64,000 bases of DNA from ZC4RG17 sp036380875 (GTDB lineage Bacteria; Actinomycetota; Acidimicrobiia; Spongiisociales; ZC4RG35): NCBI GenBank assembly GCA_036380875.1, contig DASVDX010000022.1:21752-85751 (forward strand), read 5' to 3'. Under the pieces are notes generated by a model that made no database searches, had not been told where the DNA came from, and worked only from the letters and a program-made list of their open reading frames with translations. A program made the position numbers and the translations under genes. This document shows positions 43,309 through 51,108 of the stretch, in pieces. Each line of letters opens with the position of its first letter. The stretch's first letter is position 1.

Positions 43309-44214
43309 TCAACCCGACTGCTCCGACAGCCTGTCCGTGAGGTACTTCCAGTCGCGGGCGAACCTGTACGAGTGGCGCGGTGGGGGAGCGGGAGTGGCGG
43401 TCTCCAGCCAACGCACCCGCTCGGTGCCCGGATTGGCGAACTCGTGCACGCATCCCACTCCGGCGAATGCGAAGTCACCCGCTTCGAGCCGGTACTCGTG
43501 GCCGTCGAAGCGGGCGTCCACCCCGCCGTCGAGGATGAGGTACGACTCCTCCAGCGGATGATCGTGGGCTCCGGCGAAGCCGTTCGGCTCGTACTGCACC
43601 ATGAACATCGTGTGGAGCTGGGCCCCGAGGTCCGAGTCGACCATCATCTTCACGGTGATCCCGCTGTAGACGAGCAGCGCGGTGCGCATGCTGGCAGACA
43701 CCGCCAGCCGGTCCTGGGTCTGCTTGTCGACGTCCATGTTCTCGGGATCTATGTGCCCGTAGTTGCGGGTCCGGGGATCGCGGACGTCGACCGAAATCGG
43801 GTCGGGCGCCTCGAAGGCAGGCACGAAATAGGTGTCGCCGTTGTGGCTCGACCGTGGCTGGGGGGCGAGCATCTCCGCCCAACGCGCCGGAGCCGAACCG
43901 GTGTTGCGGAACCGATGCTCGACACCCACAGGCACGAATCCGTAGTCGCCCTCACGCAGGGTGACGGCGCCGCCCGGTGTCTCGCACACGACTTCTCCCT
44001 CCAGCACGAGGAAACTCTCCTCGAAGGAATGGACGTGGGCGTCGATGGTGCCGCCGGGCTCGAGGCGGCATACACCGAAGCCGGTGTGCACCGCCGCCGG
44101 GTGGCTGTCGTCGGCCACGGTCCAGCGAGTGAAGCCTTCGCTGTGGCCGCGGTAGATGTCGGGTTCGATGTAGGCGGCGTCGGCCGCCCGGGCGATGATG
44201 TGACGTGACTGCAT
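43309..44214 (-). CDS. Bicupin protein ((S)-ureidoglycine aminohydrolase-like)
   Basis: The 301-residue protein carries two cupin barrels. The first has HVHSFEESFLVLEGEV and VPVGVEHRFRN. The second has HDHPLEESYLILDGG and FAGVGCVHEFAN, with His and Glu metal ligands in both. The two-domain layout and length resemble ureidoglycine aminohydrolase (AllE) of purine degradation, although a dioxygenase or isomerase cupin cannot be excluded. It follows the deaminase-type amidohydrolase by 6 bases. Confidence 0.85.
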   Translation of the reverse strand: MQSRHIIARAADAAYIEPDIYRGHSEGFTRWTVADDSHPAAVHTGFGVCRLEPGGTIDAHVHSFEESFLVLEGEVVCETPGGAVTLREGDYGFVPVGVEHRFRNTGSAPARWAEMLAPQPRSSHNGDTYFVPAFEAPDPISVDVRDPRTRNYGHIDPENMDVDKQTQDRLAVSASMRTALLVYSGITVKMMVDSDLGAQLHTMFMVQYEPNGFAGAHDHPLEESYLILDGGVDARFDGHEYRLEAGDFAFAGVGCVHEFANPGTERVRWLETATPAPPPRHSYRFARDWKYLTDRLSEQSG

Positions 44215-44220
44215 GTGCTC

Positions 44221-45591
44221 CTATCCGATCGGAAGCCACTCGGGCTTGCGGTTCTGGTTCTGGCTGACGAGGTAGTCGCGCGACTGAGAGACGAGGTCGA
44301 CCGCTCGGGCCACATCGGCCACCAGCTTGCCGTCTCGCTTGTGGATCTCGCCGTCGATGATGACCGTGTCCACGTTGGAGACGTCGGCAGCCAACACGAC
44401 AACCGCCACCGGGTCGATCACCGGAGCGGTGTTGATGTCGTCCCCCCGGATCACGACGACATCGGCGGCTTTGCCCGGCGTCAGCGACCCGGTGCGATCC
44501 TCGAGGCCCACCGTGTAGGCGCCGTTGATCGTCGCCATCTCGAGGCACTCGCGGGCCGTGATCGTGTCCTCGGGTATGGGGCAGTCCTCCTTCCACGCCT
44601 CGGCGTTGACCAGCACCCGTTCTGCCCCGAACACGGCGCGCATCTGCGTGAACATGTCGCCCGGCACGGTCGTGACCACGTCGATCGAGAGGCTGGGGCG
44701 CAACTGGTTCAGGCGGCAGGGGGCGACGGGAGGCTGGCCATGGCCCATCTGCAGCTCGACCTGGGCGGCGATCGAGATGGTCCCACCGGTGTCCTTCACC
44801 ATCTGCCACTCCTCGTCGCTCAGGTAGCAGGAGTGGATGTAGGTGGTGTCTGCCCCGAGCAGCCCCATGTCCGACAGTTGCTCGACCATGCCGAAGCGGC
44901 CGGCGAGACGTCCCATGCCGACATGGACGGTGATCGGAATCCCCAGTTCCCGGGCGAGGTTCCACTCGGCCTGCACCACCTCGGGCTTGCAGAATCCCGG
45001 GCCCCGGGTCGCCAGGGCCATCGTCAGCTTCCCGTCGTCGGACGAGAAGTACGTCTCCTTCACCCGGCGGACGTCGTCGGCGGGGATAGCGATGGAGCTC
45101 TCGAACCAGTAGTCGGCGAGCGACGTGTTGGCGCTGCCGTAGGCGTACACCGCCCGGATCCCGCTGTCCTTCAGGCCCTGGATGGCAGCGTCGGGATGTT
45201 CGGGAGTGTTGTTGATGTGGGACCAGTCGAGCAGCGTGGTGATCCCGGCGTTGATGCATTCGAGGGCGCCGGCCAGGTTGGAGGCGTAGACGTCCTCGGG
45301 GCGATAGAGCGGCGCGAACGAGTCGAGGATCTCGACGAAGTAGTCGTCGAGGGTGGCATTGGGAGCCGATCCGCGGATGGCGGTCTCCCACGTGTGGCGG
45401 TGGCTGTCGATGAAGCCGGGGATGACGATGTCTCCCGTGACGTCTATCACCTCGGCGTCGGCCGCCTCCAGGTCCGGCCCCACCGCGGCGATCTTGGAGC
45501 CTTCGATCAGCACATCTCCACGGGGGAAGTCGCCCAATTGCGGGTCCATGGTGATGACGTGACCACCTTTGAGCAGCATGCGGTTGGCCAT
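44221..45591 (-). CDS. Amidohydrolase of the deaminase/chlorohydrolase type (AtzA/TrzN/SsnA-like)
   Basis: The protein is 456 residues. An N-terminal beta domain is followed by the HxH metal motif in GFIDSHRHTWE. The later ligands appear as the His in TVHVGMG, the His in TYIHSCYLSDEE, and an Asp in the VTTVPGDMF region where the usual SDG is changed. The C-terminus has the family's GSLTPGKAADVVVI. Relatives deaminate guanine, 8-oxoguanine, cytosine or triazines. It heads a minus-strand operon with a bicupin and a zinc dehydrogenase and is divergent from importer 3, so that importer may bring in its substrate. Confidence 0.88.
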   Translation of the reverse strand: MANRMLLKGGHVITMDPQLGDFPRGDVLIEGSKIAAVGPDLEAADAEVIDVTGDIVIPGFIDSHRHTWETAIRGSAPNATLDDYFVEILDSFAPLYRPEDVYASNLAGALECINAGITTLLDWSHINNTPEHPDAAIQGLKDSGIRAVYAYGSANTSLADYWFESSIAIPADDVRRVKETYFSSDDGKLTMALATRGPGFCKPEVVQAEWNLARELGIPITVHVGMGRLAGRFGMVEQLSDMGLLGADTTYIHSCYLSDEEWQMVKDTGGTISIAAQVELQMGHGQPPVAPCRLNQLRPSLSIDVVTTVPGDMFTQMRAVFGAERVLVNAEAWKEDCPIPEDTITARECLEMATINGAYTVGLEDRTGSLTPGKAADVVVIRGDDINTAPVIDPVAVVVLAADVSNVDTVIIDGEIHKRDGKLVADVARAVDLVSQSRDYLVSQNQNRKPEWLPIG

Positions 45592-45640
45592 CGCTCCTCC
45601 TTCCTCCGTCTACGCCCCCTGCGTCAGGCGATCGTATCTT

Positions 45641-45654
45641 TGCAAGCGCTTGCT
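45641..45654. promoter_or_regulatory. LacI-type operator, amidohydrolase side
   Basis: TGCAAGCGCTTGCT contains GCAAGCGCTTGC, a perfect 12-bp palindrome and among the strongest sites in the window. It lies 50 bases upstream of the amidohydrolase start. Confidence 0.7.
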
Positions 45655-45701
45655 GGCAAGAGGGGTAGGGCGAGGTGGTCCCGCGGAAAGAATGCTGCGG
45701 A

Positions 45702-45715
45702 TTCAAGCGATTGCT
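45702..45715. promoter_or_regulatory. LacI-type operator, middle of the divergent region
   Basis: TTCAAGCGATTGCT has the complete core with a GC right arm. It lies 61 bases from the site at 45641 and 44 bases from that at 45746. Confidence 0.55.
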
Positions 45716-45745
45716 GGGTCGATTGCTGTAATGTGCCGACGGCCC

Positions 45746-45759
45746 CACAAACGGTTGCA
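45746..45759. promoter_or_regulatory. LacI-type operator, importer-3 side
   Basis: CACAAACGGTTGCA matches all but the first consensus base. A TAATGT box (45729-45734) lies just upstream, and the binding-protein ATG is 37 bases downstream. Confidence 0.65.
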
Positions 45760-45795
45760 AGGCCGGATGGAGCCGAAGGAACGAGGAGGGAAGGG

Positions 45796-47148
45796 ATGAA
45801 GCGAGTGATCGCTCTTGTGGCCGTGCTGGCGATGGTCCTCGTCGCCTGTGGAGGTGGGGGAGGACAGGCCACGACCGCGGCTCCCGACACCACCGCCGGG
45901 CCTGCCACGACGCCGGCGGCTGAGGAGCCCGCCACGACGGCCGAAACGGAAGGCGACGGGGAGGCCGAAGCGCCTTCCGGCGATCCCATCGTCATCGGCA
46001 GCACGCTGGCGCTCACCGGGCCGCTGGCGCCGACGGCGGCCATACACAAGGTGGCCGGTGATCTGTTCGTGGAGCGGCTGAACGCCGGCGGTGGGTTGTT
46101 GGGACGGCCGGTCGAGTGGCGGGTGCTCGACGACGAGTCCGTGGCCGACCAGGCGGCGGCACTGTACGAGCGGCTCATCACCGAGGACCAGGTGGACCTC
46201 ATCATGGGTCCCTACGGCACCGGTGCGATCGCAGCCGCCATCCAGGTGGCGGAGCGATACGGATACGTGTACCCGCAGCACACCGGGAGCCTGACGTATG
46301 CCTTCGGCTACGAATGTCATTTCCCCTCGTGGCCGACGGGCCGGTACCCCAACCAGACCAACCCGTCGCTCGTGTACGACGCGCTGGAGTCGACGGGCAA
46401 CCCGCCTGAGACGATCGCCTTCGTGATCAACCAGTTCCCCGGCTCGATGTTCGTGGCCTACGGCAACCCAGACACGGGAGATCCCAACGACGCCACGGGG
46501 GCAAAGCAGATCGCCGAAGAGCGCGGTTACGAGGTGGTGCTCGACGTCCAGTATCCGCTCGACATCAGCGACTGGGGACCGATCGCCGCCCAGGTCCGTG
46601 ACGCCGATCCCGATTTCGTCTATCTGGGCGCTCTGGGGGTGGACGGCCCCAACCTGATCGCGGCGCTCGACGCGTTGAACTACCGGCCGGCCGGCATGTT
46701 CATGCAGTGGCCCGCTCCCGGCCCGGTCCTCGGCGCCGGGGAGAGCGCCGAAGGTGTGCTGTCGGTGACGGCCTTCGAGTCGCATCCGCCCTTCACGGAC
46801 GACCCGGAGAATGCCGAGATCGCCGATGCGTTCAGGGAGGCGGCCACCGCAGCCGGGATCCCCTATCCGGAGATGGAGACCCAGGCCAGCGCCTCGTGGG
46901 CGGCTTGGCAGACCTTGGTGCAGGGCGTCGAGGGCGCTGGGTCGCTCGATCACGAGCAGATCTGCGACTACCTGCGGAACAACACTGTCAGGACGATCTT
47001 CGGTGAGTACCAATACGGCACCGAGGAGAACAACTACTACGGCGACTTGTCGTACGTGAAGCAGGTCCAGGACGGCGACTGGTGGGTCGTCTACCCCGAG
47101 GAGAAGGCGGCGCCGGACCGCACTCTGGAATACTCGCCGGACAACTAG
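45796..47148 (+). CDS. LivK-type substrate-binding lipoprotein (importer 3)
   Basis: ATG 45796 with GAGGAGGGAAGGG upstream gives a short signal (MKRVIALVAVLAMVLVAC). The open frame extends 1.6 kb further upstream only because it is antisense to the amidohydrolase. The 450-residue precursor has a Thr/Glu-rich linker and the LivK fold (IVIGSTLALTGPLAPTAAIHK, GGLLGRPVEWRVLDDESV). It is closer in sequence to the importer-2 binding protein than to importer 1 in this region. The substrate is unknown but is probably that of the divergent amidohydrolase operon. Confidence 0.9.
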   Translation: MKRVIALVAVLAMVLVACGGGGGQATTAAPDTTAGPATTPAAEEPATTAETEGDGEAEAPSGDPIVIGSTLALTGPLAPTAAIHKVAGDLFVERLNAGGGLLGRPVEWRVLDDESVADQAAALYERLITEDQVDLIMGPYGTGAIAAAIQVAERYGYVYPQHTGSLTYAFGYECHFPSWPTGRYPNQTNPSLVYDALESTGNPPETIAFVINQFPGSMFVAYGNPDTGDPNDATGAKQIAEERGYEVVLDVQYPLDISDWGPIAAQVRDADPDFVYLGALGVDGPNLIAALDALNYRPAGMFMQWPAPGPVLGAGESAEGVLSVTAFESHPPFTDDPENAEIADAFREAATAAGIPYPEMETQASASWAAWQTLVQGVEGAGSLDHEQICDYLRNNTVRTIFGEYQYGTEENNYYGDLSYVKQVQDGDWWVVYPEEKAAPDRTLEYSPDN

Positions 47149-47159
47149 CCGATGAAGTC

Positions 47160-47187
47160 GGAGGAGGCGCCGCTCGGCGCCTCCTCC
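47160..47187 (+). terminator. Intercistronic hairpin after the importer-3 binding protein
   Basis: GGAGGAGGCGCC (47160-47171) pairs perfectly with GGCGCCTCCTCC (47176-47187) around a GCTC loop, 11 bases past the stop and 25 before the LivH start. It has no U-tract and most likely acts in differential expression. Confidence 0.6.
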
Positions 47188-47212
47188 CCGACCTGCAGGA
47201 GTAGTCCGCCCC

Positions 47213-48082
47213 GTGTCACTCTGGGCACAATCCATCGTGTCGGGGCTCCTCAGCGGGGGCCTCTACGCGATGATGTCCCTCGGCATGTCCCTTTCCTGGG
47301 GCGTGCTGAAGATCATCAACCTGGCGCACTTCTCCTTCATCCTCTTCTCCGGGTACATCACCTACCAGTTGGCCTTCTCTTATGGGTGGGACCCGTTCCT
47401 CGCCATCGTCGTGTGCGTCCCTGTGTTCGCCTTGGCCGGCATGGCCCTGCAGTGGGTCTTCGACAAGCTGCGTATCTCCGAGTTCGAGTCTCTGCTCCTG
47501 ACCTTCGGGCTGTTCATCATCTTCGAGAGCGTGACCTCCGCCATCTGGACCGCCGACTTCCGCCGTATGGACACCGTCCAGAACCCGTACCAGTCGCAGT
47601 CGGTGTGGCTGGGTGATCTCGCCCTGCCGGTGCCGCAACTCGCCGCGTTCCTCGTGGCCCTCGTGATCGCCCTCGGCACCCGTTACTTGATGGACCGGAC
47701 GGATTTCGGCCGGGCGGTACGCGCCCTGTCCCAGGACCGCGACATCGCTCGAGCCTTCGGCATCGATCCACACCGGGTGGCGATGCAGCTCGCCGGGTTG
47801 GCAGCGGGTTTCGCAGCGATCGCCGGCGTCTTCGTGGCCATGAGCCGGGCGCTGTTCCCGGGCCTGGCCGTCGAGTGGTTCGGCATCGTCTTCTCGGTCG
47901 TGATCCTCGGCGGCCTGGGAAGCACCCTGGGGACTCTGATCGCCGCCGCCATCGTCGGGGTGGTGGGAGGCATTGCCACCGTGATCGGGGGACCGCCGCT
48001 GGCGCCCCTGGCGATCTTCCTCGTTCTCATCGCCACCTTGCTGTTCCGGCCCCAGGGGATCATGGGGAGGTCTGCGACGTGA
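47213..48082 (+). CDS. LivH-type ABC permease (importer 3)
   Basis: The product is 289 residues from a GTG start. GLLSGGLYAMMSLGMSLSWGVLKIINLAHFSF is the LivH signature. FGRAVRALSQDRDIARAFGIDPHRV and GGLGSTLGTLIAAAIVGV follow. In this operon the permeases precede the ATPases, unlike importers 1 and 2. It overlaps LivM by GTGA. Confidence 0.9.
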   Translation: MSLWAQSIVSGLLSGGLYAMMSLGMSLSWGVLKIINLAHFSFILFSGYITYQLAFSYGWDPFLAIVVCVPVFALAGMALQWVFDKLRISEFESLLLTFGLFIIFESVTSAIWTADFRRMDTVQNPYQSQSVWLGDLALPVPQLAAFLVALVIALGTRYLMDRTDFGRAVRALSQDRDIARAFGIDPHRVAMQLAGLAAGFAAIAGVFVAMSRALFPGLAVEWFGIVFSVVILGGLGSTLGTLIAAAIVGVVGGIATVIGGPPLAPLAIFLVLIATLLFRPQGIMGRSAT

Positions 48083-49233
48083 AAAAGCCGCGGCCGTGGC
48101 TGGCGCCCGCCGCCACCCTCGTGATCGCGGTGGCGATGTGGTTCTACCCCGACCTCGTGGACGCTGCCGGCTGGCCGATCTTCTATCTGCTCTTCGCCTA
48201 CACGGTCTTCTTCTGGACCGCCCAGGCTTCGTCGTGGAATCTGTTCACCGGGTTCTCCGGCTATTTCAGCTTCGGGCAGGGCGCTTTCTACGGCGTCGGC
48301 GTCTACACGGTCGGCGTGATGGTTGTGAAACGCGGATGGCCGCTCCTGCCCACCTTCCTCGTGGGGGGGATCCTGGCGGCGGCCCTCGGGTTGTCCATCG
48401 GCCTGGTGGTGTTCCGGCTCCGACGGCTTCGGGGCGAGATCTTCGCTCTCATGACACTCGCTGTGGCATTCGTGCTCGGTGCGGTCGCCCGCATCAGCTC
48501 CACGATCGACGGGGGGCAAGGCATCCCGCTGTCGTCTGTTCCCACCCCCGAAGCGCTCGGCACCCACCCGCAGATGATCTTCCGGCTGGGCCTCATCACT
48601 GCCGTGCTGGCCGTGGTCGTCGCCCAGGTGGTCCAGCACTCGCGTCTCGGATGGGGCCTGTTCTCGATCCGTGACGACGAGGACGTCGCCGAGACTCTGG
48701 GGGTGCCCACCTTCAGGTTCAAGATGATCGCCCTCGGCCTGACCGGGTTCCTGGCGGGCCTGTCGGGCGCGGTCCATGCCCTCCAGGTGAGCTACGTCAC
48801 CATCGAAGAGGTATTCAACATCCGGGTGCCGCTGATGGTGATCCTCATGAGCATTCTCGGCGGTACCCGCCACTGGATGGGCCCCGTCCTCGGGGCTCTC
48901 GTCGTGCACACGATGAGCGATCGGCTCAACCGAGCCGGCCTCGAGGCGGTGAGCGACATCATCGTCGGCGCCCTCCTGATCCTGATGATCGTGGCCATGA
49001 AGGAAGGCCTGTACCTGAGGATGCGCCAGCGGCCGCTCATCACCGCCATCGGCGCCGCGGTCGGAGTGGCGGGGGGTTTCGTGCTGGGGCCGCTCGACTC
49101 GGCCGTCACCCATCTCGGCTACACGCTCTTGGGGGCGGTACTGGGGGCGATGATCCCGGTGGGTAGTCGCCGGCAGCGGCCCGAGCGGGGAGCGCCCGCC
49201 GCCCAGGCGATCGAGGAGGTGGTCGGTGGCTGA
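48079..49233 (+). CDS. LivM-type ABC permease (importer 3)
   Basis: The GTG overlapping the LivH stop gives 384 residues. The LivM core (AQASSWNLFTGFSGYFSFGQGAFYGVGVY, then FRLRRLRGEIFALMTLAVAF) is followed by a C-terminal extension with two extra hydrophobic stretches (ITAIGAAVGVAGGFVLG and HLGYTLLGAVLGAMIPVG) after the normal end. That extension is absent from the other two LivM proteins here. It overlaps LivG by 8 bases. Confidence 0.9.
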   Translation: MKKPRPWLAPAATLVIAVAMWFYPDLVDAAGWPIFYLLFAYTVFFWTAQASSWNLFTGFSGYFSFGQGAFYGVGVYTVGVMVVKRGWPLLPTFLVGGILAAALGLSIGLVVFRLRRLRGEIFALMTLAVAFVLGAVARISSTIDGGQGIPLSSVPTPEALGTHPQMIFRLGLITAVLAVVVAQVVQHSRLGWGLFSIRDDEDVAETLGVPTFRFKMIALGLTGFLAGLSGAVHALQVSYVTIEEVFNIRVPLMVILMSILGGTRHWMGPVLGALVVHTMSDRLNRAGLEAVSDIIVGALLILMIVAMKEGLYLRMRQRPLITAIGAAVGVAGGFVLGPLDSAVTHLGYTLLGAVLGAMIPVGSRRQRPERGAPAAQAIEEVVGG

Positions 49234-49957
49234 CCTCCGCTTCGAGAACCTCGTCAAGCATTTCGGTGGCGTCCACGCCCTCGATGGGGTGAGCGGCCAC
49301 GTCGGCGAAGGCGAGATCGTCGGTCTCGTCGGCCCCAACGGGTCCGGGAAGTCGACTCTGATCAACGTCCTCAGCGGCCACTACGAGGCGGACAGCGGAA
49401 AGATCGTCCTCGACGGCGAGGACATCACGGACCGCCCGGCCCACCGGATCATCGAGATGGGCCTGGCCCGCACGTACCAGATCCCGCGCCCGTTCTCCAC
49501 CATGACCGCACTGGAGAACGTGTCTGTGCCGCTCATGTTCGGCAGCGAGCCGATGAGCCCCGGCGCCGCCCGGGAGGCGGCCCTCGAGTGGCTCGAGTTC
49601 ACCGGACTCGACGCCTACGCCGACGAACCCGTGTCGAGCCTCAACCTCCACCAACTCAAGTACCTGGAACTGGCGCGGGCCCTGGCGGCCCGCCCGAGAC
49701 TCGTCTTCTTGGACGAGGTCTTGTCGGGCCTCAACCCGGCCGAGGTGAACGAGTCGATCGAGATGGTGAGACGCATCCATGCCTCAGGGATCACGATCGT
49801 CATCGTCGAGCACCTGGTCCGGGTGGTGACGTCGCTCGCCACGCGGATCATGGTCCTCGATCGGGGCAGGGTCATCGCCGACGGCGACCCCACGGAGGTC
49901 ATGCGTCAGCCGGAGGTAGTGACCGCCTATCTCGGAAAGCGAGCGCAGAGTGCTTGA
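49226..49957 (+). CDS. LivG-type ABC transporter ATP-binding protein (importer 3)
   Basis: The product is 243 residues with Walker A GPNGSGKSTLINVLSG and GLARTYQIPRPFSTMTALENV. The signature position reads SLNLHQLKYLELARALA in place of LSGGQ, and Walker B is LVFLDEVLSGLNP with Val after the Glu. Both are tolerated in a LivG subgroup. The gene overlaps LivM and LivF by 8 bases each. Confidence 0.9.
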   Translation: MADLRFENLVKHFGGVHALDGVSGHVGEGEIVGLVGPNGSGKSTLINVLSGHYEADSGKIVLDGEDITDRPAHRIIEMGLARTYQIPRPFSTMTALENVSVPLMFGSEPMSPGAAREAALEWLEFTGLDAYADEPVSSLNLHQLKYLELARALAARPRLVFLDEVLSGLNPAEVNESIEMVRRIHASGITIVIVEHLVRVVTSLATRIMVLDRGRVIADGDPTEVMRQPEVVTAYLGKRAQSA

Positions 49958-50654
49958 GGTCGATTCGGTCAGCGCCGGCTACGGGAAGGCTCGAGCCCTC
50001 TGGGACGTGACGCTCCGGGTGGGCGACGGCGAGATCATCACGATCATCGGGCCGAACGGCGCCGGGAAGAGCACGTTGGTCAACGTCCTCGCCGGTATCC
50101 ACCCCGCCTGGGGAGGCCGGATCGTCTTCGACGGGACCGAGATCACATCTCTCGAGCCGTACGAAGTTTGCGCAGCCGGGATCGCGGTGGTCCCCGAAGG
50201 GCGGCAGGTCTTCGCCGATATGACGGTCTCGGACAACCTGCTGATCGGCGGTTACCACGCGGCGGCTCGGGCCCGGCGCAAGGAGAACTATGAGCGGGTC
50301 TGCGAGATCTTTCCGATCCTGGCCGAGCGGTCCAACCAACTCGCTGGCAGTCTGAGCGGCGGCGAGCAACAGATGCTCGCCATCGGCCGGGCGCTCATGG
50401 CCGAGCCCCGTCTCCTCCTCCTGGACGAGCCGTCACTCGGGCTCGCCCCGGTGATCGTCGACACGATCTTCGAAGTCCTCCAGCACATCAACGCCGAAGG
50501 CACGTCGGTCCTGGTGGTGGAGCAGAACGTGGTCGAAGCGCTCGAACTGGCGTCGCGGGGATACGTACTTGAGCAGGGGAGGATCGTGAAGGAGGGGGCG
50601 GCTGCCGACTTGCTCGACGACCCCGACGTGCGCACCGCCTATCTGGGCGTCTGA
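49950..50654 (+). CDS. LivF-type ABC transporter ATP-binding protein (importer 3)
   Basis: The product is 234 residues from a GTG start. It has Walker A GPNGAGKSTLVNVLAG, VVPEGRQVFADMTVSDN, a canonical signature LSGGEQQMLAIGRAL and Walker B LLLLDEPSLGLAP. It closes the importer-3 operon. A LacI-type site and a MarR-type palindrome begin 28 bases later for the next unit. Confidence 0.92.
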   Translation: MLEVDSVSAGYGKARALWDVTLRVGDGEIITIIGPNGAGKSTLVNVLAGIHPAWGGRIVFDGTEITSLEPYEVCAAGIAVVPEGRQVFADMTVSDNLLIGGYHAAARARRKENYERVCEIFPILAERSNQLAGSLSGGEQQMLAIGRALMAEPRLLLLDEPSLGLAPVIVDTIFEVLQHINAEGTSVLVVEQNVVEALELASRGYVLEQGRIVKEGAAADLLDDPDVRTAYLGV

Positions 50655-50681
50655 ACTTCCCGTCGAACGTCCGCTTCGTGA

Positions 50682-50695
50682 GAAAAGCGTTTGAA
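50682..50695. promoter_or_regulatory. LacI-type operator before the DoxX-MarR unit
   Basis: GAAAAGCGTTTGAA has the intact AAnCGnTT core. It lies two bases upstream of the palindrome at 50698-50715, so two regulators may share this promoter. Confidence 0.5.
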
Positions 50696-50697
50696 GG

Positions 50698-50715
50698 TAG
50701 TTAGAGTTCTAACTA
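50698..50715. promoter_or_regulatory. Perfect palindrome, probable MarR operator
   Basis: TAGTTAGA and TCTAACTA are exact complements around a GT spacer, an 18-bp site of the size and AT-rich style bound by MarR dimers. It covers a TAGAGT -10-like box (50702-50707) and lies 12 bases before the DoxX start. A MarR gene is the second gene of the unit, so autorepression is likely. Confidence 0.7.
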
Positions 50716-50727
50716 GTTTGTCTCATC

Positions 50728-51108
50728 ATGAGACGTGCAGACTTGCTCAGGTACGCCGGGTGGGCGCTCCTTTTGGCAGCCGCGGTGTTCTTCGTCCAAA
50801 ACGGCATCCAGAAGCTCATCGGAACGGAGCCGATGGTCCAGTTGTTTGCTGCCCTCGGTTACCCGGGTTGGGTGCGGTACGGGGTGGGTGTAGTCGAGAT
50901 CGTCGGCGGAGCGTGCCTTCTAGTGCCACGGCTCAAGTCGTGGGCTGCTGCCGCCCTCGGCGGACTGATGGCCGGAGCGGCGGCGTCCGAGCTCCGGGCT
51001 GGGCACTCTTTCGAGGTCCTGATCCCGATGCAGTGGCTGGTCTTCTTCGGCCTCGTCGTCTGGCTCCACAGCCGCCGCCGTCGCCACGTCGATGAGCGAC
51101 CGGCATGA
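50728..51108 (+). CDS. DoxX-family small membrane protein
   Basis: This 126-residue protein has four hydrophobic helices. The DoxX pattern is FVQNGIQKLIG after helix 1 and WVRYGVGVVEIVGGACLLVPR at helix 2-3, and the C-terminal tail is Arg-rich. DoxX proteins are linked to redox and oxidative-stress functions, and many lie next to MarR or Rrf2 regulators. The stop overlaps the MarR ATG. Confidence 0.85.
   Translation: MRRADLLRYAGWALLLAAAVFFVQNGIQKLIGTEPMVQLFAALGYPGWVRYGVGVVEIVGGACLLVPRLKSWAAAALGGLMAGAAASELRAGHSFEVLIPMQWLVFFGLVVWLHSRRRRHVDERPA

Noticed and set aside
44215..47148. A 977-codon open frame running through the amidohydrolase and importer-3 binding protein
   Set aside because: The first 1.58 kb is antisense to the amidohydrolase operon. 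Only the part from ATG 45796 has a signal peptide and a protein family.
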